64,000 bases of DNA. It comes from Lampris incognitus. Taxonomy: Eukaryota > Chordata > Actinopteri > Lampriformes > Lampridae. The stretch spans positions 103,783,434 through 103,847,433 of the forward strand of contig NC_079213.1 of NCBI RefSeq assembly GCF_029633865.1, given 5' to 3'. This document shows, in pieces, positions 57,279 to 64,000 of this stretch. Below the pieces are notes generated by a model. It had not been told where the DNA came from. It saw only the letters and a program-made list of their open reading frames with translations, and made no database searches. Each line of letters begins with the position of its first letter. The first letter of the stretch is position 1. Made by a program: the position numbers and the translations under genes.

Positions 57279-57716
57279 ATGGATGGAACCTCTTCGCCCG
57301 GTCTTGCCCGGTCTCTCTTCCTGCTCCTGGTCGTCCTCCTGTCCTCCTCGGTCGCGTTCATAGAGCCGTGCGACCTCCTGTACGACCAGGCGGTGCAGGC
57401 GTTCTACAAGGGGGACTACGGCGGCGTGGTGCGCTCCATGGAGGGGGCGCTCCACAGTTACGCGCAGGTCCGCCGGAGCAAAGTCGGCTGCCGGCTCCGG
57501 TGTGAGGACCAGCATCCGTTTGACGACGACGACGCCGCCGCCGCCGCCGTCGCGGAGCTGCGCTTCTTCGACGTGGTGCTCCGGAGGTCCGCCTGCATGA
57601 ACGGCTGCATCGAGGACAAGCTGGGGACGCAGTCCATGCACCGGGTCAGCGAGGACGTCGTCCAGGATTTCCACAGACGCATCCCGTACAACTACCTGCA
57701 GCTGGCTTACCAGAAG
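57279..57716 (+). CDS. p3h2: p3h2 (prolyl 3-hydroxylase 2, leprecan family), exon 1
   Basis: ATG in context AAGATGG; 146 codons to the donor CAGAAG|GTAAGG, phase 0. Residues 1-27 look like a signal peptide (LFLLLVVLLSSSVAF). The mature part has the leprecan N-terminal helix-repeat pattern: CDLLYDQAVQAFYKGDYGGV, two CxxxC motifs (C71-C75, C106-C110) and HRVSEDVVQDFHRRIPYNYL near the end, which matches P3H1/P3H2. The family hydroxylates collagen proline at C3 in the ER with iron and 2-oxoglutarate; the catalytic domain lies in later exons outside the window. Closeness to claudin-1 favours P3H2 over P3H1 or P3H3. An Asp4-Ala5 low-complexity stretch follows the first CxxxC. Confidence 0.88.
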
Positions 57717-58223
57717 GTAAGGGGGGGGGTATCCGGAACAAACCGGGCTTGAATGATCTGAAATAGTATATTTTAGGGGTTCCCACCCACCTGCGGAGAC
57801 CCCTTAAGTATTTTGTGCAGGAAAATCGACCAAAAAAAAAAACTCATTAGCTGTCAGAAAGCAAGATAGCTGTTGACCATCCCTCTCTTAATTGTTCGTC
57901 AGTGCAACATCCCCCCCCCCCTTTTCTGTCCTCAGTCGTGGCTATTTAATGGTCAGTTAAATAAACAAGGCATGTCAGCAGTTAACTGTTTTGGGGGTAA
58001 CGAAATAACTGCATATGCATTTTGTTTTGGCCTCCAACCTGGCCCGTGGTTGGAAAACCCTCTGCTCCATTTGGCTGGTTTGGTGCGGTCAACCTGCCTC
58101 CCTTCCTGCAACCTGCCCCCCTCCTGCAACCTGCCCCCCTCCTGCAACCTGCTGCCGCCGAGCTGCAAAGTGACTCGACAGAGTTTTAAACCCAACATTC
58201 AAAGCTGAGGCAGATGTGGAGAA
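57717..58223. other. start of p3h2 intron 1
   Basis: No exon seen. 58098-58155 has three to four copies of CCTGCAACCTGCCCCCCT. Confidence 0.55.
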
Positions 58224-59419
58224 GGTCTGATCGGTAGCCTGTCGGTGCAGACCCGGGGCCTGATCGGTGGCCTGTCGGTGCAGACCCGGGGTCTGATCGG
58301 TGGCCTGTCGGTGCAGACCTGGGGTCTGATCGGTAGCCTGCCGGTGCAGACCCGGGGCCTGATCGGGTAGCCTGTCGGTGCAGACCCGGGGCCTGATCGG
58401 TGGCCTGTCGGTGCAGACCCGGGGTCTGATCGGTGGCCTGTCGGTGCAGACCTGGGGTCTGATCGGTAGCCTGCCGGTGCAGACCCGGGGCCTGATCGGT
58501 AGCCTGCTGGTGCAGACCCGGGGTCTGATCGGGTAGCCTGTCGGTGCAGACCCGGAGCCTGATCGGTGGCCTGTCGATGCAGACCCGGGGTCTGATCGGT
58601 AGCCTGCTGGTGCAGACCCCCGGGGTCTGATCGGTGGCCTGTCGGTGCAGACCCGGGGCCTGATCTGTAGCCTGTCGGTGCAGACCCGGGGTCTGATCGG
58701 GTAGCCTGTCGGTGCAGACCCGGGGTCTGATCGGTAGCCTGCCGGTGCAGACCCGGGGCCTGATCGGTGGCCTGCCGGTGCAGACCCGGGGTCTGATCGG
58801 TAGCCTGTCGGTGCAGACCCGGGGTCTGATCGGTAGCCTGCCGGTGCAGACCCGGGGCCTGATCGGTGGCCTGCCGGTGCAGACCCGGGGTCTGATCGGT
58901 GGCCTGTCGGTGCAGACCCGGGGTCTGATCGGTGGCCTGTCGGTGCAGACCCGGGGTCTGATCGGTGGCCTGTCGGTGCAGACCCGGGGTCTGATCGGTG
59001 GCCTGTCGGTGCAGACCCGGGGTCTGATCGGGTAGCCTGCCGGTGCAGACCCGGGGCCTGATCGGTGGCCTGCCGGTGCAGACCCGGGGTCTGATCGGTA
59101 GCCTGTCGGTGCAGACCCGGGGTCTGATCGGTGGCCTGTCGGTGCAGACCCGGGGCCTGATCGGTGGCCTGCCGGTGCAGACCCGGGGTCCGATCGGTAG
59201 CCTGCCGGTGCAGACCCGGGGTCCGATCGGTAGCCTGCCGGTGCAGACCCGGGGTCCGATCGGTGGCCTGCCGGTGCAGACCCGGGGTCCGATCGGTGGC
59301 CTGCCGGTGCAGACCCGGGGTCCGATCGGTGGCCTGCCGGTGCAGACCCGGGGTCCGATCGGTGGCCTGCCGGTGCAGACCCGGGGTCTGATCGGTAGCC
59401 TGTCGGTGCAGACCCGGGT
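58224..59419 (+). repeat. 33-bp minisatellite, about 36 units, in p3h2 intron 1
   Basis: Unit like CTGATCGGTGGCCTGTCGGT plus GCAGACCCGGGGT. The 33-bp period keeps frames open on both strands (peptides GLIGGLPVQTR and HRQATDQTPGL); some 34-bp units (GATCGGGTAGCC) shift frame. The 446- and 415-codon reverse-strand frames here are repeat artefacts. T/C variants at the GGGGTCTG/GGGGTCCG site are clustered, with TCCG units only at 59186-59380. Confidence 0.95.
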
Positions 59420-60407
59420 TGTGCTCCACAGGAGTGTGGTTTCCATCAGTGTTCAGCTCGAAGCAGGTAGCTGAACTCTGCAGACATCTGTGTGCACTTG
59501 TTTGAATTTCATGCTTTGTGTTTTACGGTCGGCCCTGTATGCCACCCTAAGCTTCAGCAAATCTTTGCGGTTTTTTTCTTTTTTCTTTTTTTTTCTTCTT
59601 CTCTGGTTGTGTCTTTATTCCTTCTTAACTCGTTCCATATCCACAGCGGTGGTTAAACAAATCTGCAGAGCAACACTTCTCAGGGCTTGTATGTGATGAA
59701 AAAGGAGGCCGGTGTTTTTGTGCGACTGCGGCCTCCCTCCATCCGTCTCTCTCACTGGAGCTGAGGTGTCTTCACTCTGCATTATCAGCCCTTTCCCCCC
59801 TGAGGTCCGTCTTTTGGCTGGGCTGCAACCGTAGAAACGAGGAAAACTGGAGTCAGACGAGAGACCCGGACCTTCTCTCCCCGCAGACTGGACGAGATGC
59901 ATGTGGGTCTCTGTAGTCCAGCAGAGCTGTACGTCACAGAGCAGCTTTAACGTTTGCACTGTCATGAAACTGAGATTGCGTAAATCTTCAGCCCACGTGG
60001 GCGCTGACTGTAAACCCCCCGACCCCTCGTTCTACTTACTGATGGAGGGAGACATCTTGTTCCAGCTGTAGTCGGTGTAAAAGCACCCCCCCTTTTCTTT
60101 CTCTATGCGGTCACCCCAAATCTATCCCGGATTAGAGGACCTGGGCCCAAACAAATCCAGCTGCTAGCTTGATGTTGGTGAATTGACGCTGGCTGTTGCA
60201 GTTGCCCGGACTTGCTTAGACACCATTACTGTTAGTGTCTGCTATTGAGCCCTTCTCTAACTTGCACTTGATGGCATAAGTTGCCTTTTTCACTACTTGC
60301 AGCAGTGCAAATACACTCTGATTTTCCTGTTTGCCATCCCTTGTTGCTCTACCTGCACTAAATGCCTTGACTTGAAATGCAAATGCACTGCTGACATCTA
60401 CCTATAT
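59420..60407. other. p3h2 intron 1, nothing recognised
   Basis: No second p3h2 exon was found here or elsewhere to the window end. Confidence 0.5.
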
Positions 60408-60422
60408 AGATATATATAGAGA

Positions 60423-60455
<33 letters not shown>

Positions 60456-60462
60456 CTCTCTC

Positions 60463-60554
<92 letters not shown>

Positions 60555-60556
60555 TA
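60408..60556. repeat. compound microsatellite forming a large inverted repeat
   Basis: TATCTATC / CTCTCTCTCTACATA then (TA)n then TATGTAGAGAGAGAGAG / GATATAGATA: the left half is nearly the reverse complement of the right, centred on (TA)n at about 60471-60516. Confidence 0.85.
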
Positions 60557-61640
60557 GATACCTGTGTTAAAAGAAACACTCAACAGTAGGGAAAGTACTC
60601 AACAAATAAGGAGCTTAATAATCCAGTGAGTCAGGTAAATTCTCTGTGAGACAGGACAACAAGCCTGTTTGATGCCATAAGCAGTCCTCAGCTGTCAGTA
60701 CAGCCGCTCGAGGACAGGACACACCATCTACTGCCTTGTCATGCACATCATATACACAGTGTCCAATGGGGAAGGGAGAGGTGCAACATACAAAAATTCA
60801 AAAACGGGATTGCTAACAGTCCAGTGGGGTGGTGGTGGTGGTGGGGGGGGGGGTTGGTATTTGTCTATTGTCCTGATTTATTATATATATGCCAGCTGGT
60901 AGCATTTGAATATATCTGGTATTTGTCGACTCTCTTGTAATTCACTTTGGTTAGAAGTGTCTGCCAGATGAGCGTCACTGTGTGACCTTTGAACCCAGAG
61001 ATGGCATGGCGCCGCTTCGCTGGCATGAGCACCGGTTAAAGAGAAGGGATGCGCTGATGCTGATATCCCATTTCAACCCGAGACTGAAATCTGAATCTGA
61101 AAAACATGTCGTACGTGGTGTGGTTTACTTTATTTTTGCCGCATGGGAGCCTCTGTTTTTTAATGGTTAAAAAAAAAGAAAAAAAAAAGATTCTATCTCA
61201 ATTATTTTGCTCATTGACCCCTAATTAAGAGTCTTAAGTCTGCACCGTTCGGCAGACGAGCAGCCGGTTCGGACGAGCAGCCAGTTTCCGCCGCACGCGG
61301 CGTCCAAACACCGGGGCGTGACACTTCAATATTCCACCGCTCCCAAGTGCCGGGAAGTTCATCGGCCACATCGCCTCCAAGAAGGATGGTTCCCCCGTTT
61401 GTCTGGGTCAGCAAAGAGGAAAAAAAAAGAAAATCAAGTGCCAAGGTTGATCCACTCATTTTACAGAACAATGCCCCCGTCTAGACGCGAGCGCGGGAGA
61501 GGGCCGCCACCGGGCTGGGCAGCATTACTCATCCTCGCAGTATTATGATTTCCCCACCAGCTGCACCTCGGCGGTCGGTACGAGGCAGCGCGGCCTGGGT
61601 TCGTTTGCCAGGGCCGGTTAAGCAGATTTGGAAGTGGAGT
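60557..61640. other. p3h2 intron 1, nothing recognised
   Basis: Contains a (GGT)n/(G)n run near 60826-60853. No exon or repeat family assigned. Confidence 0.45.
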
Positions 61641-61796
61641 TTTACTTTTTAACCAGGTAGAGCAGGTAACTGGAGGGTTGCCGGTTCGATCCTCGCCTCC
61701 TCCCTGCAAAAATGCCGTGGTGTCCTTGAGCAAGGCACCTAATCTCCCTAACTCCCCCCTAGGAGCTGGTCATAACCTTGCATGGTTGACACCGCC

Positions 61797-61845
<49 letters not shown>

Positions 61846-61930
61846 GCATTCACTGATTGTAAAAGCACTTTGATTGGCTGTTGCAATTAGAAAAGCGCCA
61901 TATAAACACAACCCATTTACCATTTGACTT
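61641..61930 (+). mobile_element. 5'-truncated SINE of a third family with B box
   Basis: B box CGGTTCGATCCTCG, then GTGTCCTTGAGCAAGGCACC, a (GT)n insert, and the 3' end GCACTTTGATTGGC ... AAAAGCGCCATATAAA, a tail I recall from common teleost SINEs. The 5' end is not clear. Confidence 0.7.
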
Positions 61931-61953
61931 TCACTTTGAAGTCAGAACCTCTC

Positions 61954-62052
<99 letters not shown>

Positions 62053-62439
62053 GTGTATGTATGTATGTATGTATGTATATGTATTGAAATATAGTTTGGT
62101 TTTCTAGCACAGTTGATGAACAGCTCTGCTCAAATGCACTGGCTGCACCTTGTGTGCACCACATCCATCAAAACTCGGGAGTACAAATCCTCCATACAGA
62201 ACAGTGCTTAGAAACAGAGCAGGTGGCAGGTGGGCTGGGGGTGGGGGCCGGGGGTGGGGGTCACCAGGGAGCTGAAAAGTCCGGTAGTTTCTCTAGTTGA
62301 ATAGCCCCGCCCCTTTTTGCAGGAGGGGTGATTTTGATTGGCGGGTAAGGTGGCTGAGGCCGACCGGGTCACTTGTCAGCAGCAGGAGTTTCCTGAGTGA
62401 ACTTACTCCGCCCATTTGTTTAACATACACACACACAGA

Positions 62440-62473
<34 letters not shown>

Positions 62474-63476
62474 TCTGCTGGCGTATTGACGTCTTTATGA
62501 AGTGACTACATGGCAGTACATCAAGGCTCGGAGAGGGAGAGGGAAAGCTGATCCAGTCCTATTGGTCAGGCTGGCAGGAGCACATCAGGCCATGCTGTGT
62601 GCGTGTTTGTGTGTGTGTGTGTGTAACCCGTATACGTGTGCGTGTGTGTTGGGATCGGGGTTGCACTCAGTGGTGTTTGTGAAAATAAATAACATTCCTC
62701 CAGTATTTAACATTCCAATCTCACACACCCACTTCTCCCAAGCCTTCAGCATAATGCCTCCATTGCAGAAGAGGGCCCGCGGACGCCGGCCGCCACTCAG
62801 CCCCGCGCGTTCGTTCCCCAGCCGCCCGGAATTCAGCCCGGCAAATATCCTCTTTTTTTTTTTTTTTCCTGTTGCGGCTTGTTTGCTTTTCTAAAACGAG
62901 AGAGACACGCCACCTTGTGCAGATATTAAAGAGAGACTCTTGTAGCTGTCCAGGCCCCTCCACCCCCCCCCCCCCCACACCCACCCCCCCGGTAGCCTCC
63001 GGCGGCCCCTGCCCATCGGCCGGGGTTTCTGGCTCCGTTGGCTCTGACCACAGACACATCAAAGACCCCGGAGGCGTGGAGCTCTCTCCGGGTCCTGATC
63101 CGCATGCTATCTGCGGAGGCTGGGTCCCCGGCCTGGCAGGCCCCGTCAGGTTCATGAGGTGCACTGCCTCTATGACTCAGCCCGGTCTGCTTTCTTTATT
63201 TTTCAGATTTGTTTTCCGGTATGAATCAACTTGTTTTTCTGCAGTTTGATTGCAGCAGGGGCGGTGTATTGGTTGCTCAAGTCCGACCCTCCCCTGCTTC
63301 AACCCTCACACGATTTCCTCTCGGGATAAGTAACTGTCGGACTGAAACTCACCTCCTTGGTGGTGTCGGACATGTTTGTTCGATAATGTGTGTGTGTACT
63401 AGGCCTGCACAGTATGAGAAACGTCTGTGATGTGTGGTAACATTGTCCAATATTGAGATGATGCTATGACTTGCTG
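61931..63476. other. p3h2 intron 1 with microsatellites
   Basis: (TA)/(GT)/(GTAT) block at 61957-62090, (CA)n at 62427-62470 and a C-run at 62959-62990. No exon recognised. Confidence 0.5.
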
Positions 63477-63600
63477 GGTGGCACGGTGGCGCACTTGTTA
63501 GCACGGTTGCCTCACAGCAAGAAGGTCCTGGGTTCGAGCCCCGGGGTAGTCCAACCTTGGGGGTCGTCCCGGGTCGTCCTCTGTGTGGAGTTTGCACCCA
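63477..63600 (+). mobile_element. SINE family A, 3'-truncated
   Basis: Head GGCACGGTGGCGCACTTGTT with B box GGTTCGAGCCC, stopping at GTGTGGAGTTTGCA. Confidence 0.85.
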
Positions 63601-63722
63601 CTTAGTGTTAGGTGTAAGTTTTAAGGTGCAACTTAAGTCTACGTTGAACATCTCTCATTTGATGCGACAGCGTAGCGTTTAGTTGTTCGTACACTTGAAT
63701 GTAGTTCCCATTTACGTTCAAA

Positions 63723-64000
63723 CTTCCGCTTCCGGTGTGGGAAGATGGCGGCGCGAATTCCCGTTTGCAGCGGCCTCATCCAGTGCCGTCCATGCAGCAT
63801 CTTTGACCACATCTGTGTCGAAGTTTGTGTCTTGGTTTGATGGCTGGGAGAGCTGGTGCTGGATGGGCTGGGAGAGCTTGGTCTGCCGCGTCCTGTGGGC
63901 CCCGGGACCACGGCCCTGCCTGGAGCTGTGCCCGAAGAGGTAACACCGAGGGCGGTCTGACAGGACGCGGAAGCTGGGCAGGCTAAGCTAACTGCTAGCC
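63723..64000 (+). mobile_element. 5' end of an L2-like LINE, continuing past the window
   Basis: CTTCCGCTTCCGGTGTGGGA-AGATGGCGGCG start, then the same unit as the reverse-strand 5' UTR at 46620-46908, through GGTAACACCGAGGGCGGTCT to GCTAACTGCTAGCC at the edge. Confidence 0.8.

Noticed and set aside
57102-57674. 190-codon reverse-strand frame
   Set aside because: Antisense of p3h2 exon 1 in a GC-rich region; the sense frame has a signal peptide and family motifs.
58089-59446. Reverse-strand reading frames of 446 and 415 codons with periodic HRQATDQTPGL peptides
   Set aside because: They are translations of the 33-bp minisatellite; several frames are open at once, and 34-bp units shift frame.

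Overview
The window looks like a teleost (ray-finned) fish nuclear genome. It has intron-rich vertebrate genes with GT-AG splice sites, very dense tRNA-derived SINEs, Tc1/mariner DNA transposons, several non-LTR retrotransposon families and long CA/CT/TA microsatellites. The three host genes, all on the + strand, match a neighbourhood I recall from human 3q28 (P3H2, CLDN1, CCDC50), although the intervening human genes are absent here.

Regions: (1) 1-18.9 kb is the 3' part of ccdc50 (Ymer). Eight exons can be placed (625-727, 6423-7373, 8731-8882, 11245-11289, 13471-13626, 13881-13963, 14908-15023, 16302-16321); together they are exactly 542 codons, and the last intron appears to use a GC-AG splice pair. 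Its introns are filled with SINEs, a LINE 3' end and MITEs. (2) 18.9-30.2 kb is intergenic: a 22-bp minisatellite with a 440-bp higher-order period (19.7-21.1 kb), a very small LTR element with a tRNA-Leu-type primer site (23.65-24.02 kb), and an almost intact Tc1 transposon (27.7-29.3 kb). (3) 30.3-32.7 kb holds an open four-exon THAP-domain gene lying tail-to-tail with a decayed DDE transposase. (4) 29.6-30.3 and 34.6-35.8 kb carry two copies of a palindromic (fold-back) Tc1 derivative. (5) 39.4-44.8 kb is a complete four-exon claudin, claudin-1-like. (6) 45.1-55.9 kb is a LINE graveyard (L2-like, Tx1/L1-like and RTE-like pieces) plus a TTAA-target MITE with a THAP-fragment MITE nested in it. 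(7) 57.3-57.7 kb is exon 1 of a leprecan-family prolyl 3-hydroxylase (p3h2); the rest of the window is its first intron, with a 33-bp minisatellite of about 36 units (58.2-59.4 kb). The window ends in the 5' end of another LINE.

The host genes are independent single genes, not an operon. CCDC50 is a ubiquitin-binding signalling and autophagy adaptor, claudin a tight-junction membrane protein, and P3H2 an ER collagen-modifying enzyme. No rRNA gene, canonical tRNA gene or CRISPR array was seen. Clade names for repeats are from memory of family features and were not checked by search.
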